NCBI RefSeq assembly: GCF_004027225.2
Contig: NC_044277.2
Location: 89,540,283 to 89,604,282 of the forward strand
Origin: Strigops habroptila
Lineage: Eukaryota > Chordata > Aves > Psittaciformes > Psittacidae
Length of the DNA: 64,000 nt
Direction of reading: 5' to 3'
Part shown: positions 36,601-51,800 of the stretch, in pieces
Numbering within the stretch: position 1 is the stretch's first letter
Layout of the letters: each line of letters starts with the position of its first letter
Notes under the pieces: generated by a model
The model's database searches: none
Told to the model about the DNA's origin: nothing
Seen by the model: only the letters and a program-made list of their open reading frames with translations
Program-made: the position numbers and the translations under genes

Positions 36601-39600
36601 GAAACATTTATTTAATGTTGAAAAATTAGGAATCAGAGTATGTATTTAGAGAGTTAATTGGGGTTTGGGGTTTCTTACTTCTTTTTTTCTTTGATTTTTT
36701 TAGCTGTGGCAGTGTCTTAGCACTGTGCCCATGAGGCACGTATGGTTTCTTTCTGTTGCTCCCCAAATATGCTCTACATAAAACCAGATGCCTCCTGCTC
36801 CTAGGGCCAGGCACCAGAGCCTCAGCTGAAGATCAGTGGTCAAGCTAAGCATCTACATGTGTATCTGTTGTTCCAGGCTCATCTGTAGGAACAACCATCA
36901 CAAAAATTCCCATACAGTCTAAATGGCTGCTGTCTCTCCTTAATAGGCTCTTTTCAGCTTTCCAGAACTTTTCACAGTAAAATGAAATAGTAGGAAACAG
37001 AAAATAAATAAGCTTTTAGCACAAAATAGTAGCCTGCTCAAGGAAGAGTAGAGAGAAGTATAGCTGTTGGTAGTTTGGAAAACCAAGCTATTAAAGGGAG
37101 AGCCAAATGAGGGATTTAGGGTGGAATGGGGGAGGAAGAGCTGTTCAATCTGGCAAAGAACAAGGAAGAAGCAAAGAGCAAAAGTTGGAAGCTTAAGTAA
37201 GATGTGTGTTGTTACAAATATAGAAGGCAAATAAGGATACATAGCCAGTATGAGAACAGTTTAATATGGGATGTTCCCCATTCCTTTCAATCTTATGTCA
37301 AGATTTGGATAAATTTCTCCATGGCTCAATCAGAACTTCTGAGCTTGATGCAGAATTTGTTGAATGAGACTCTTTGGCCTGTATTAAACAAAAGATAGAG
37401 TAAAGAGTCCTAATGCTCCCCATGGCTGTAAAATTTATGAGCATATGAATTTATGGGATTGGAGTTTACTTTTAAGATCCCAGTCTCTGGCTGGTTGCCT
37501 GGTAGGGGGGAAGGATGTATCACCTGAAGGCGTATTGTTGGACACTTGAGCTATTACTGGTCTCAAGGCACTCAATCTGTCACCAGTACCCTCAGCTGAG
37601 AGCGAGACCCAAGTGAATGTTTTCGACACCTTTTCCAGGGGAGAGTTTCTATCCTAACATCCAAGCCTGAAACCTGCCATGATTTATGTGCTTGTCACAC
37701 TACAAGTAATGCCACTGAGAGACTGGGGGAATGGTCACCAAGACAATCACGAAACATAAAATCAGGTGTACATCAAGTCAAAGGGACAACTCATTGCTGC
37801 TAAAACTAAAATTCAGCAACATGAGCAAGTCTTTGAAGTTTCGGGGCCCAAAAGAATCAGAACAAGAATAGATGAGAAAATACTGTTGAGCGCTGTTTTG
37901 CAGTCATGGGCACTGTGGTCCCTTAACCAGTTTAAAACCATGGAATATACCTTGGTGTTGGAGGCATAAGGGAAGATCTATTGTGAGAAAAGATACTAGT
38001 AACTTCTGGATGGGGTTTCCTCTTCACCAATGGAAGGTAACATCTCCCAGGCTTGGCAGCAACACAACATTATCAGCTGGGGCATGGGCAGGGGACCACT
38101 GATGGCACTGATGGCACTGTGGCATAAATGGCACATTTGGCTGAAAGAAGGAAGGTGTCATCAGAGCCAGGAGTGTGCCAGAGGATGGGAAGACAGTTGG
38201 GACTGCTTGGGTAAAGAGCTTGGGGTTCAACAAGCCTGGACATTTCAGAGCAAAGACCTTGTGTGTTCTGAGAAGCAGGACTATATAACCTGTCTCCTCT
38301 CTGTAAGCAAGTCACACCAGAGACATATGTATATTTACACATACAGGTGTCTGTCTCAACTGTCTCCCTTTAAGGGGGGAGAAAGCCAGTCAGACCTCCA
38401 GATTAGCAAGTGCTTTGGCAGCCCAGTGTCTCCAAGAAACATATGGCTGGGATCCAACTGTTAAGTCTTCGTCAGCACCATGAGACCATCTCTAATGGGA
38501 TTCTCTTCCCCCCTCCATCCCTTCCCTCTCCTCTTACACTTGCCAGTCTTAATTTAATTTTAGCTGTCAGAGTCTCTTTGCTCCTGATATTTCCTCATGT
38601 CTTCCCTAAGTAAACCTATGTTTATGACATTAAATACATTCACTGTGTATTGGTATCAAGTAATTGCTCTTAAAAGATAATCTTCCCCTTTCTGTTGTTA
38701 CCCTTTTATATCCTCTACTATTTTTCTTGGTAAGTTATATGGGGAAGAAATTACTGCTATTTCGTCTCGAGGCTTCCCTGAGGAACCTTGTCAAAATGAA
38801 CAGTCCTTTTACTAAGCTTTCCTATACAGATTGAGCAGAAATAAAACAAAATAATTAAATGGCTCCTGAAAGAATTCAGTGCCTAAAACCCTGGGGAAAA
38901 ATAATGGTTCCATCTATGCCATTGCAAAAGCCTTTATTGAGGCACAGCATTCATTCTGCATAGGGTCTTACGGTGCCATCGTCGTCACCATCAGATCTGA
39001 GTGCTTTCCAGGCGTGCAGTTAAGTGACGTGACTAATAAGTGTCATGTGTTTGTTCTTGCAGCCTCTCCCCGCTGGGAGAAACCTGTATGGTTGAGAGCC
39101 TTGTTTTGGAAGTATATTGCTTTTGTTTGAGGCATATTTTCATTCTTGTTTTTAGTATACTTGTTATCATCTGTTTCTGTTACCAAAGTTTAGTTGCACT
39201 CGGGGAACAAGCGTGCCTCCCAGCTGCCCGTTCTCCTGAGTGCTTTGTTCTTCAATTGGAGAGAGAGGAGAAAAAAATGAGTATTTGGAAAGTTTTTCTC
39301 AAGCTAGAAATAAGAGGCTGAATTTCACACTAGTGACACACACATAATCTGTGCCTACAAACAGCACGATGAATAATGTCTTGGCTCATTCTGCTGTGCG
39401 AAAATATCCTGCATCCATGCAAAGTTATGGTTACCATAGCCCCAAGCACGGTTCTGACATGGAAACCCTGAACAGCCTTTGCCATTTTTTTCTTAGAAAG
39501 CACACTGAGGGTTCCTTGACTTCAGAATTTGCCCTTCTGGTCAGATCAAACAGCCCGAATCTGTTTAGTTTTCCGGCTCGTCTGTTTCCCCCCTACCTCT

Positions 39601-42600
39601 CAGAAAGCGAGAATTAATGGGCTCAGTCCTGCAAGACACTGGTCTTTCTGGCACCGGTTCAACAAACCACTTACGCAAGTGTTTAAATTTTAACCACGCA
39701 TAGGAGCTGAGTTGCTGAGGTTAATGGAACTGTAGCGGAGACTGCGGTGGGATCATCTTCCCTGACCCCACAGCCTGACCTGCCAACATCCCTCCGACTC
39801 CCGCGCTGCCATAACATGGGGGTGACCTCAGCACATGTTTGTTTATCCTGGAGTTAAATGAGTATATGAGGACTTTGCTGGATCTGCCTTAGACTGCCCA
39901 GCCCTAAAGTTCAGATCTCCACAGAGTAGTCACCAGGGAAAAGCAGATGGGTGGGATCAGCTCCATCAATGGCAGCCAACGACCTTGGTCATGAAACCCT
40001 TCAGGCATCTATGACATGGGCAACCTCCTGGGACAGCACCCTCTTTCTCACTGACCCACCACATTTTCTGAGGGTTATTTTGCCTCCGAAGGGGTTTTGT
40101 GATGCAGGGAGGGAAGGCTGGCACCATAGTTTGGGCATTTGCATTTATGGGGACGTGGACTTCAGTGGTTTCCTCCAGTGCCACGTTATAATGGTGAAAG
40201 GAGAAACCACTACCCCCAGCAATGCCTGTGCATGAACAGGGGCTCTCATGAGTTCTTTAACAACAAAATTCATCTTAGGAATGATCACTGACAAAACTTA
40301 CAAACCTTTAGAGGCAGCCAAAATTGACCCATCCTTTTTCTTCAGGGGGGTGGGGGAAACAAGCTCCAGTGGTCCCAATTACTCTGTTTGCTAGAAAAAA
40401 TATTTTTGTGTAATGACCTCAGTAGGGAGTAAGTGCCTCCTTTTGTGTATTAAATTAAAATCTCTGGGGGCACATTAGGCCATGTAATTTGTATTTCTCA
40501 GATGCAATTTAAGTCTTTCATCAAAAAAAACTTCATAATAACTGAGCTCTGTGATACCCAGTAGATCCATTTTCGTGTGAAGGATGGAAATAGCCGGCAA
40601 CATGTTAACAAATTCCATGGGGATACCAATTGTAATGGTAAAAATAATCTGACGTGGGCATGAGTTTGCAAATATACTGCTTTATGGATCACTGAAAAAG
40701 AAAAGGCTGTCTAAAACACTTTCTTTATATTAAGATAGAGGTGGGGAAAAACTCCCTAGCCTGCTCATTAAAAATGGAGTACACGAGCAGTTTCCAAAGA
40801 ACAGAGGCCCAAAATGATGCATCTCTATATCTTATTTAGAAAAATTCCCATGTACCAGGAAGACTGCTTGCATAAGTTGTCATCACTTCTGCTGCATTAA
40901 ATTGACTAAGGAAAGGAGAGGTCTGCATGAGCAACAACTTCCATGTACTGGTAACTGCAGAGAAGAACATAATTTCCAGTGCAAATAACTGACGCTGGAT
41001 CAAACCTCTTGTTTTGAGGAGCACATGTAGAATTTCCAAGGTTTTGGGACTTTTCCAAGAATTGCCTGTGAGTGTAGGAGAGCCCCAAGCCTCAAGATTG
41101 TTCCTCTGCCTAAATCCTGGGAGAGAACTGGTATGTTAGAAAACAACCGCAGAAATGGGCCTTATACACAACTTAGCCCCTGGGGTGGGAAGGCATTTTC
41201 TGGTGGGAAAAGCAGCATTCCTCACCCTCCAGCTGGAAACTTTATCTAACACCATTGCTTATTAAAGCACATTGATGGATGCACTCGTCTGCAGCAGTTC
41301 GCCTCCTGAGGAGAAGCAGAGCCCTCAGTAGGACTCTCAGCAATACCACTCAGAGTTGGGGGGTGTTTCTGTGCAGCCATGGTCTGAATGTAAACCTACA
41401 AGCAAATAGTCCAGGTCAAGGAGAGGGAGAACATGGCTGGATATAAAGAGGGAGATGGGAGAATGGAAGAAAATGCAACGAATTATTCAGCAAAATAACA
41501 GATACAGTCTTCACACTACATTGTAGTTGAAGTGATGATAAAACATCTGGCAGTCTCAAAAAAGGATAGTGGCTTTGCCAGTATACTAGCAGCTTTGCCT
41601 AAAATGAATTTAATTATAATTTTAAGCATAAAAACTGTTTAAGCAGGATTCATCATCTGTTGGTGAAACATTTTCCACTGGAACCCTTGGTTTTTGCAAT
41701 CCCTAGATATTTACTGCTATTAAAGTAACACATGCAAAGATGTTTATCAGTCCCATCCAAAACATATTTTGTTACATAAATATGCTTTAATCTATTTTTT
41801 TCTTTTAATCACCTATAAATAAGCAAACTAAGATCCAGTCTCATAGCACACATGCAAGCCACATGTACATCAGGTGCTGACTTTCAACACTTGATTTGTC
41901 AAAAAAATACGGGCAGAATAAGCTTCCTAAGCTCTGGTTAGTAGGAAATTGGACTGAGACAGAGTAGTTACAGTGGCCTATGAAAAGCAGAACAGAGATC
42001 AGGCCTATGTTATATGCTTTTCCTGATGGAGTTGTGAGGGACAGAGTTTGCTAAGAGATGTGGATGGAGAATGATGCAGCTACACTAGAAAAATTTCCTG
42101 GAGTAGACATAGCTGTAGAGGGTGGGCTACAGCCTACAGGTACAGGTTATTCTGCTGAGATAACTTGTGCTGCCAAAAAAACAACTCTGCCTCTGTTAAA
42201 GGCATATATGTGGCCCAAGTTATGAAGTTAACCCTTTAAAGAGAGACCATGACTCACAGTCATTCCCTCCTAAAGTCCTTATCTTTTGCAGGGTAATGAG
42301 TGAAATTATTTGTTTTACCAAATCCTGTCAAATCGTTTTATCCCCAGAAATCTGCCTGGAAAACCACAGAGGAAGTGTAACAGATGTGTCCACAGGCAGG
42401 GGAGTAGCCAGCTCCTGTTCACTCAGGCCAGGCCACCTGAAGCCACCAGAGAAAGAAGGGGTAGATTAGTGTCACACTACTATTACTGACAACAAGTTCT
42501 CATTTTCCTCATTGCAAGGGATATTAGACATTTCTTTCTGCTTTCTTCTTCTAACTGTGGATACCTTAATGTTGAGTTTATACAACAAAGTTTAAGCAAA

Positions 42601-45600
42601 ACTGATCAACAGGCTGTTGCTGCTGCAATTCCCTCCACCAGCTTGCAGTAGGAGAGCACCAAGGAACAAGCCCAAAGACCAAGAAGGAGGTGAACGGTCA
42701 GGGAAACAGGCCAGTGTGTTATAGAGTATTTTCTTTGTAAGCAAGAATATTAAAGGGATGAAAATCGATTCATAGTGAGTTCAGGAGGCTCTCTCTACAT
42801 ATTTTTACTGCTTGGTATTATCTCACTGAAGAGGCACTCAAAGCTCACTAAATGCAGGTTGTTACACAAGCAAAGCATTCCAATATTGATTTTTCTCTTG
42901 CAGAGGATTATAAATCAACATGATTTAAGCAAACCTATGGCTGAGAGTAATGACCAACCCCTGAAAGTTTAGCCAAGTGCAGGAATTTTGTGGACAGAAG
43001 AGGGTTTGTATCAGTGTATTTAATTACATTTGAAGGCATGGATTGTCCATTAATATTTGACCTCTAATTATGTTTTTAAGAGGTGGCTCTATTGGAAAAC
43101 AGTTACACCATGAAGATGTGTGCAGAAGCTTAAATTAAAGCAATTTGGGTGGAGGGTTTTTTTCCCTCTAGAGGCCTTTCAGGAGCCTTTGCTTGAATGA
43201 GCACATCTGGTTTTACCAGAAGGCCAGAGGTCTAAACCATGCACCATCGCTCAGATCCTGGGGGCTTGTGAACTTGACAGGGGTGGTGTTGTTTTATGTG
43301 CTATAAGGATCTAAACTAAAAAGCAAGTAGCTGCTGCATCAGGAGGCAATGAAAGGATGCCATTGCAACATGGCAGCCCCACTCTGCCCTCACGCTGCAT
43401 CCCATGGCTTTCCTATCAGCAAGACTGAGCAGAAGTTGCTCCAAGGCATCCAACACCTGCCTGTTGTGCAATACTTCTTACTTAGGCAAGAGGGGGGACA
43501 AATCCTCCCTTCATGGATTCCCGAGAGCATAAATACAAACCGTAGCTATGGAGTAAGCATTTAGTGCTGGAGTCATGAACAAATTTACTTGGCCTTGCAC
43601 TTCCCACTGTGGCAATCAGCAGCTATTTGCTCCCTGTGATGGCTGCCAAATTCAGTGACCTTTTCAACAGCAGAAAGCCAGGCAGGGCCCTCCTGGGGCT
43701 GGCAGAGTTGGTAGTTCTCTCTCCAGGATCCCACTACCTGCCCCAAGCTGAGAAAACCCCAAGTTTCTGTTCTGTTTGTTTCCTCTTTCCTCAAAACTCC
43801 CCAGTCTCAGAGCTGTCCAGATGTGCTGATGTCATCCAGCGGGCCTTACATAACTTCCCTCTTGAAAAAAAACCCTAAAAAATAGAAGTGCTGCAGTAGC
43901 AGTTCTTATGGAAATTTATTATTTTAATAAGATCCTCTTAAAGCACTCAAAACCAAACTAACAGCTGTTCAGAGACCAGTTGTTTCCCCTGAATTCATTG
44001 AATTTCTGGGTGAGCATGGACATTTGGGATATAAATTTGAACACTTCTAAAACTGAAACCCAGAAAACATCCAAACCAGAAACAATATCTTGATGAAGTT
44101 GAAAACTGAATTTAGCATTCAGGTCCCTGTTTTCTTTTCCCTCTGGACAGGAGAGAAAAGATCACTGGTTTATTGCTCTGTTACTAATGGCACCAAATGG
44201 CTTTCAATGTAACATACAGAAATCCCTTGTGTTAGATTTAGGGCCAAATTGCAGGGGTATGCTAGAGCTTGCATTAAAGAGTAATATTCTCTTCTGTGCT
44301 TGCTATACAGCCTCTGTAGACTTCACTGTCTTACTTCTGACTACACCAGCACAGGAGAAAGGGAAACCAGTCCCAGTATGGCAGGAGTGACTGTGGGGCT
44401 ATGACAGGAGTTTATAAAGCCCTGAGAGTCAGGAAAGAGGTCCATGACAGGATCGAAGAATCATAAAGCAATGACCAGGTAGCAGATTTGAAATGAACTA
44501 AAGGATATATTTTCTGCACACCAAATGCAAGTGAGCCACAAAAATCAGCCATGAGATGTTGTGAACACTAAAGCTCATCTGTTTTCAGAAAACTAGATAA
44601 TTCAGTGGAATAGGGATCCATGGAGGGTCACTGTATTCCAAAGCACCACCTCTGGCGTGGGCAGCCTTCAAGTCACAGACTCATGCAGGTGTCTCAAGCT
44701 ATTACTTCCCTGTTCTTATACTCATTCCTAGGAATCTGCCTTGGGCTGATGTTGGAGGCTTTTGGTCTAAACTAGGACAGCTGCCACTGTGTGTGGAAAG
44801 GGAATGTAACAAAAAATCCAAGCCAGAAGAGGATGCACAAGGGATTTGAATGGATGCATAAGGGATTACTCTCTTGCTCTCCAGAATCAGCCCTTCTTGG
44901 GTTTTGATTTCAAAGTACAAGCTTCAAAGACTTGCCAAAATTCCAGTGTGGTTTTTTGTGTTTATTTTTTTATTTATCACAAACAGTGCTCAGGATGATA
45001 TTTACCATTCTTAATTTAACTGTACTTGGTGCAGAGATTGTATTTTTATTTTTTTTCCATAACAGACATCTTTAAGGACTAATCAGGTTATTTCCCCTAC
45101 TGCCTGGAAAGAGCAAAAAGCATCCTGTCTTAGGACCTTTCTGTGAAGATTTTTCCATGTTGTACTTTGTGTTGTTTTTCAATTAAACAAGCCACTTGAC
45201 AGCACGACAGATGTGTAAAGGCTGTTTCCTTTACATTGTGCATTCAGATGGAATTTATTTCTCCATGTATCACATGTGATTAAGTCCCAAACATCGGTCA
45301 GGTCTGCAGTATAATTGCCATAGATCTGTGCCATCTTCCTTTGCAGGTATGCAAAAGGGTGTGAGAACTGGCTACTGCCTTTGCTCACATAGATAGCGAC
45401 TGTGTGAAAGTTCAGTATTTTCAGGAATGGTGACCCTGACAGAGTTTTATTTGTAGAAGGAAAGTGGACAAACTTTCTGGGCTGTGTAGGGAAATATCTG
45501 TGCCCTTTAAAGTCCAGCAGTGGTGTCCTTGTGCAGGAGTGTGGGATGAGCTACTGAGATAACTCTGTTCCTCTGTTCCCTTGTGTAATTGTCCCTGATT

Positions 45601-48600
45601 TGGGTTGGATTGGGCCTCACCTTTCTCATCCTCCGCATTTGGATCTTGCACCATGACACACTGTGCTCTGTAGCTGCTGTCCTCATCTTTCCAATTTCCT
45701 TTCTGTGCATTCCTTCACCAATAAACTTTCCCTAGAGAATGGGAGAAAGCTGACAGTCCCCAAAATGCTGCTGGAGTGCCACCCTTTTCTTATCCAGAGC
45801 CAAGGAAATACCTCAATATATTTTGCCACCTAGTAGTCAGGCTACCATGAAGTGACTTGGTTTTGTGTACAGCAATTGTGAGTGATAGGGAAAAAAGACT
45901 TTTCCAACATTCTTAAGCCATCTTTCTTGAGAGAAAAACTTGACTATACACTTAACTTGAAAGGCAACATTCATTCCCAAGGACCTCAGATAACTCTAAG
46001 CCTTGCTTGAATTGCAGCACACAGTTTTCTGAGTAGTCCCTACGTTTTGTCCACACACGAGTTTGAAGATGAACTGCAGAAGGAAGCTTATTGATCTGTC
46101 TGCAGAAAGACCTAGGCCCAGAAGAATAAGTATGGACTAATTACTCCCCTCCTGCACTAGTGTGAAATGGTTTTAAAGAGCACTTACAATCCTCTTATTT
46201 CAGCCATGGATGGTAGAGGAAGCCAAGGAGACAGTGGGACCTGGATGGAGACAGAGCATGTTACCCAGTCTTGGGAAAAAACACAGCATGCGCTCATCCT
46301 CTGGCTGAAGCTGACTGAACCTCCCTATAGATGTGCTATTAGTTGGGTTGCTTCCTTCAGAGACTCAACATTATGTGAGCTGAATTAAGACCTATAAAAG
46401 GCATTCTCACACAGTTTTAGTGACCATCCTTGCAGTGGTTTTAGGATGTTCCACATCTCCCCCACACTCCAGGTTCTTCAGATACTTAGGCTCAGTTATG
46501 TGACCACCTCTGCAGCCATCTCCTTCCCAGGGCTCTCTCTAGCTTTCTTCTTTTCCTCCCTGTCACGTCCACACCACAGCTATATTTGGCCTCAGTTACC
46601 AGCTGTAATTTTCTTTCTTTCTTCAGGTTTCTTTTCTTCCTCTTTTAGAGCCGCATAACCCTTTGGGTCTGCCAGCTTCGGTGAGAGATGAAGAAGTTAA
46701 AATAAGGGAAAAGAAGTCAGAGATATTCCTTATTATTTATCATAAAAACCTAATTTTGGATTTAACTCTGAAAAACTTTCAAACTGCAACTCTAACACCC
46801 TTGTCAAGCATCAACTTGAAATAAGCCCCAAGTACAGCCCAGTGGGAGGAAGGAGCCAGAGCTGCCAGATAATTACCCAGCCCACCAGAAAAGCTGCTGC
46901 AAGCTCTCAAAACGTGTCCGAGGAGAAAAACAACAAAAGGCGATCTGGTGAGATTGGGAGTTAGAGGGGAGGGAAGGATTAGGTTATTTCAGAAGGATTA
47001 AGAGGTCAAAGGACTCGATGTGGAGAAGTCAGTCCAAATCCACCCAAAGCTGTTAGCATGGGATCAGCTAAAAAACAAATCCAAGGGCTAATCCTTTAGC
47101 CTGTTGAGGAGAGCAGTGCATGTCAGAGATGTTCCTCCTCCTCCTGTTGGGCATGTCCTGCTTCAGGGGTGAACTCACGTGATGACCCTCCTCGGATGTC
47201 CCTCCAGTTGTGACGCCACCTCCTCCTTTGTCCTAGGTTTGCTTCTCCTGAAATGTAAGTACATGGAAACCTGTAGGGGCAAGGAGGAAGCCCAAGGGCA
47301 AATTCTTTCTTCCCATAACAAATATTGGCACTGTCGTTCCACTCAAGAGAAGGGTATAGCAGGAAATAAAATAGCAAGTCTTCCAAGACAACTCTTGTCT
47401 TCCCAAGTAGGAGTCAGCAGGGAGCTGTGTTATTCCAGTGGGAGAGAGACATATAGGAACACAGCATGAGTAGGTAGGAGTTAGGGTGTCCCAGCTGTGT
47501 CAGGGCTGGTTTGGATTTTGCATGGCTATGTGTACCACATAGGTTGCTTTAAAACAGAGGGTGTGTTCTGCTTCCTAGTTGCATAGTGGAAGAGGAGGAG
47601 ACATGATGAAGAGTTGTGCTGTGATCATCTCAAGGTTGTGAACCTCCCTGGTGGATGTCCCTCACCTCAAAGTTGTAAAGAGAAATACCAAGATAATTTT
47701 CTCCACACCCAACAAACTCAGTGTTATCTTTCCAATTCCAACCCCTAATATTACCCTTTCTCATAGTCAAGGATAGAAAACAGCTCTATGCTATCTACAG
47801 GCATCCTTTGCTCCCCAGGTGTTTCCAAGAGTTGTTCCTGCCCCACACACAAATTTCACACAGCCCAGGTTAGCAAAATAGGCTGCAGAGCAGGGAAGAA
47901 ATAGGTACCTGCTCACACTGGTGACCCACAAGCATCCTCATGTTATTTTTCTCTTCTAACACTTCAGTCTGAAGGTCATAAACTTGGTTACATCTCCTTA
48001 CACACACCAGTTCTCTAGATGACAGGGCTTTTCAGCAGCCCCAGAGCAAAGCAACTGATGTTTTTCTTTGGGACTAGGGGCCTGACCCACAGCGGCTTTA
48101 AATGAAGGTGTCTTAGCTCTGGTGTCTAAGTCTGTATGTGGGATCTGGATGAACTGACAGACCGTGTCTGTCGCTATGGCAGGGGGAATCCCTCTAGTTC
48201 TAGCTGTGGCTCCTTTGCCTAGAGTAAATAGACTTTACTAGCCATACATCGGGGAGAAGGGCTCAGCAGGACCGCCTGCTTTTCTCGCCCTGCCACCCCG
48301 GGAAGGGCACCGTGGGTGATGTGACTGCCGGCACCGCTTGCTGGGCAAAATCCAACCTGAGGCTGCTGCTCCCCAGCTCCTGGCATTAAACTTTAGAGCG
48401 AGGCACCACCTAGAGGCATGAGGGCTGCAGTAAGGCTGGAGGAGATAAGCGCGGCCAGGCTCCAGCAATTTTCGGCGACAATAACAATGTAGTACGACGC
48501 CTATCAGAAACAAAAAGCCTCAGAGTTCCCATTTTCCTGTTCTTTGTTTTATCAAAACAAGGTGATTAGTTTGAACAATAAGTGCAAACTTGGAAGCCCT

Positions 48601-48730
48601 CTGAGAGAGCAAGCTGTGGTCAGTTGGTCTGAGAGGGGATATTCTTCCACCAGCAACAAGAGTCCAGTGGGACACTTGAATTGGGGTATCTCCATAATCC
48701 AGGCAAGATGTGCTCAGTTTACTGGTTACT
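33666..48730. other. Intergenic DNA between HIVEP1 and EDN1, part 2
   Basis: Unique AT-rich sequence with no supportable gene. A 9-nt duplication (TGATGGCAC, twice) occurs near 38099, and a 21-nt imperfect tandem at 44831-44872. Open frames such as 38030-38464 have no domain, homology or splice context that I can recognise. Confidence 0.68.
44831..44872. repeat. 21-nt imperfect tandem duplication
   Basis: GGATGCACAAGGGATT and GGATGCATAAGGGATT start 21 nt apart, with one mismatch over 16 nt. Confidence 0.8.
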
Positions 48731-48810
48731 TGGTTTAGGTTGGGTTGGGGTTTTTGTTTGGTTGGGGTTTTGTTGGTTTTGGTTTTTTGCTTGCTTGTTT
48801 GTTTTTGTTA
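48731..48810 (+). repeat. G/T-rich low-complexity tract, possible G-quadruplex
   Basis: Runs of GG, GGG and GGGG separated by short T tracts (for example TTTAGGTTGGGTTGGGG), decaying into TTTG repeats. It resembles degenerate telomere-like or slippage sequence rather than a named element. Confidence 0.75.
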
Positions 48811-51800
48811 AAGTCCCAAACTCGATTTTTAGCTATGAGAAAAATGGTGGGTTTTTTGCAATTGCTTGTTGTCATCATCCACACTATCAGCTTTTTAGTC
48901 GTCAGTAGCTGAGCAGCCTCTCCAAGCCAGAACGGACCAGGATTATAAGACTACTGAGGGAAAGAACTGTTTCTGTCTTCTCCAAAATAATTTCCTTTGG
49001 GACCTTGACGCTGAGTTGAGGTATCGATTCCCTGCACTGAACCACCCAGGCTCCTCTTCTTGCATTCAGATCCACTCTCCAGAACCTGGGGAGCAAGTTC
49101 CTTCAGAAAACAGATCCATATGCCATAACTTTCTACCACCTTCTCATTTTCTTCTTTCCAACTTGTCTTTTTCCTTTTTGTAACCTCTTTTTCCACTATA
49201 AACCTGTCACTGGCCTCTCCCAAGTGGGAACTGAAAAAATAATTCCTAGGTCTATGAAGGCAGAGTTGGTTTTGTTTGTTTTATGCCATAGAACTTCATC
49301 ATTAAGTTTATTGCATCACTGATGTCCATTATTATAATGAAGTAGCTCTCTATAGTAGTAATTGTATCACAATTGGAGGCTAGTCGTGGATCTATCTGTG
49401 CCTTCAAGCTGATATTTTCATACATTTGGTCTCCCTATTCAGGGAGAAACTTGCGAAGAAATGTCAATGGCCACTTACTAAAATCCAGAATAGCAGCCTG
49501 TGTAATATTTCTAATATCCCCAGACATGAGAAAAACATCACTAAATCTTTGTGGTAGAAGAACCACACTTCTGGCAGAGCTGAATGGGGGAAAAAAATAA
49601 ATACTATTCCCCGAAGCCCCTTCGACTAAGATCAAACCTCCCAAAAAAGAGAAATGTCCTCTGCTCAATGAAGCTCCTGAGCTTTGCATTTTGTATGCCA
49701 GGGACACAAACCACAAGAGGTAGGTGACCACGGCGAGATGCCCATATGTACCTGTGAGCCCAGAAACATGAATTTCCTTTCTCAGTATTCACAAGGATGC
49801 AATCCCTCTAGAGATGTTTGAACTACTTTTGTAACCTGCACTCTGCCGTGTACTGGCACCCCATCAGAGGAGCCACATCTAACCCTCATTCTGCAAACAT
49901 TTGCATGTGCTTAAAGATATTCCACAAGTCAGTGGGACTGACAGCTCCAGCAGTGGTGACCTTGCAATTTCGGCTGCTGCAGGGATCTTCTGTTAGAACT
50001 GTCTCTCTTGAATGGCCCCTGCAAATACGTATTTCTCCCTCATGCCCTGTTTTAAGCTTGGCTCCCTGAGATTTTCATCTTTCATGCCTCTTTCATGGTT
50101 TATGCTGCTCTAGGACTAAGTTAAATGTCAATGTTACATTGCATAGAGGACACAGCACTTTGTAGTTCCGTCACTGCTTAGCTGTATTTCTCATGCAGTG
50201 GGCCAACATGCCTGCTTCAAGACTCTGGTCTGTCAAATAACCTTTGAGAAAACCATGCCCTTGGTGATAAGACCAAAGAAAAGAAAAAAAAAAAAAAAAC
50301 ACCAAAAAACTGAACACTTTTTACTTCTATGGAACAGCAGTTTAGATTGCACACAACTAATCAGCACCTTCTTTTGCTGCAGTGTACTTTGCCACAAGGA
50401 AATGGAGGGCAGGTTCCCTATCTCAGAGCAGCAGTTTACCCTAAGCGGTAAGTGGTTACTCTTCAGGAGGAGGACAGGGAGATGGAGCTCTGGCTCCAAG
50501 GGCTCCATGAAACAGCTTGCACAGCTGCCCACTTCTGGGGTGGCCTCCCACCACTGCTTTGTGGCAATGGGTTCTCTGCCCTCCCAGCAGCAGCTTTGGA
50601 GATGAGCAGTGATGGCCCCGCTTGCTCACTTCCCAGAATTTCTCCTGGCACCATGCAATCTGCAAGGTCCAAGAAACCAGCTGATGTACTCCAAACAAGT
50701 TTCCACCAGTTTGCTTTCCATATAGCACATAGCACATGTGCCTATGGTGGTACAGACACAGCAAGCAAACTTTTAGCTGAAGATAATTGTTTCCAGTAAA
50801 AAGCTATCATTCCTACCAGTGTCAAAAATCCCACCTTTCCATTTAAGGAATATCCTACACAATCCTGAACAAACTGGAATGAAACAGGATGCTATTTTTC
50901 ATTCAAGTATCATTACTGACACTTACCGGCAAGAACTGACAGAATGGAAAAACTGTGCATAGCAGCTGCAGCAAAAGGCAGGTGCTCTTAGGTGCTGTGC
51001 CTCCTCCTTTTCTTATAACAAGGGCAATGATGGTAAATGAAATAAGAATCTGCTAATTAACAGATAGTGTAATTTCTCCAGAAAAAGTGGAGATTTCCGG
51101 TTTGCCTAATACTAAGTGAGTTTTCTGTGAAGATAAGTGTGTTTTGAGAGGGCCACTTTGCTTTGCTGCCTTTGAATTCCACTTTGCCAGGGAAGCAAGC
51201 AAGCTGCAAATAAACAGAGAAAGCTTTAAGCTGTGTCATATGGCCACATTCAAAGAGCACGTACCAGCAAAGGAAGCAAGAAGTTTTATTTCTTTTTCCC
51301 ATTATGCAAAATAAAACCTTTTCAAATTTAGTGCCAGCTCCTCTTCTGGGAAAAGATACAGTTCTGGTCACCAGTTGCTGGAGAAAGGATGAAAAATTTG
51401 GCGTCAGGATAAAAGCTCTTGAGAAATGAGGCCTTTAAACCATACCCTTCCTGTTCCTTGTGTTTGGCCTGGACTTTAAACTAAGTTTCATTCTCCTAGA
51501 GAGAAGTGTGATAGTGTGCTTTTAAAGCCATTTTAAAAACTAGGAATAAGACTATATGGATAACTCACTGCTGAAATGTACTGAAAAGACTATGCTAAAC
51601 TTTGCTTCACTCAGGTTTGGACCCTCCTTACTATTCTGCCCTCCTAAACTAAAATGAAACTGCTGCTTCTGAGTTTCGACTGGTGTGAAACTAGCTTAGG
51701 TTTTCAGGAAGAGTCTTTTTACTGGGAAAAAAAAAGTACATCTGCAAGAATTTGAGGAAAGCTGGTCTGCTCTGTCAGCTGATGGCTTGAACTCGTCTGT

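Noticed and set aside
38030..38464. 144-codon intergenic open frame
   Set aside because: Low-complexity start from a TGATGGCAC duplication, no domain, no promoter or splice signals seen.
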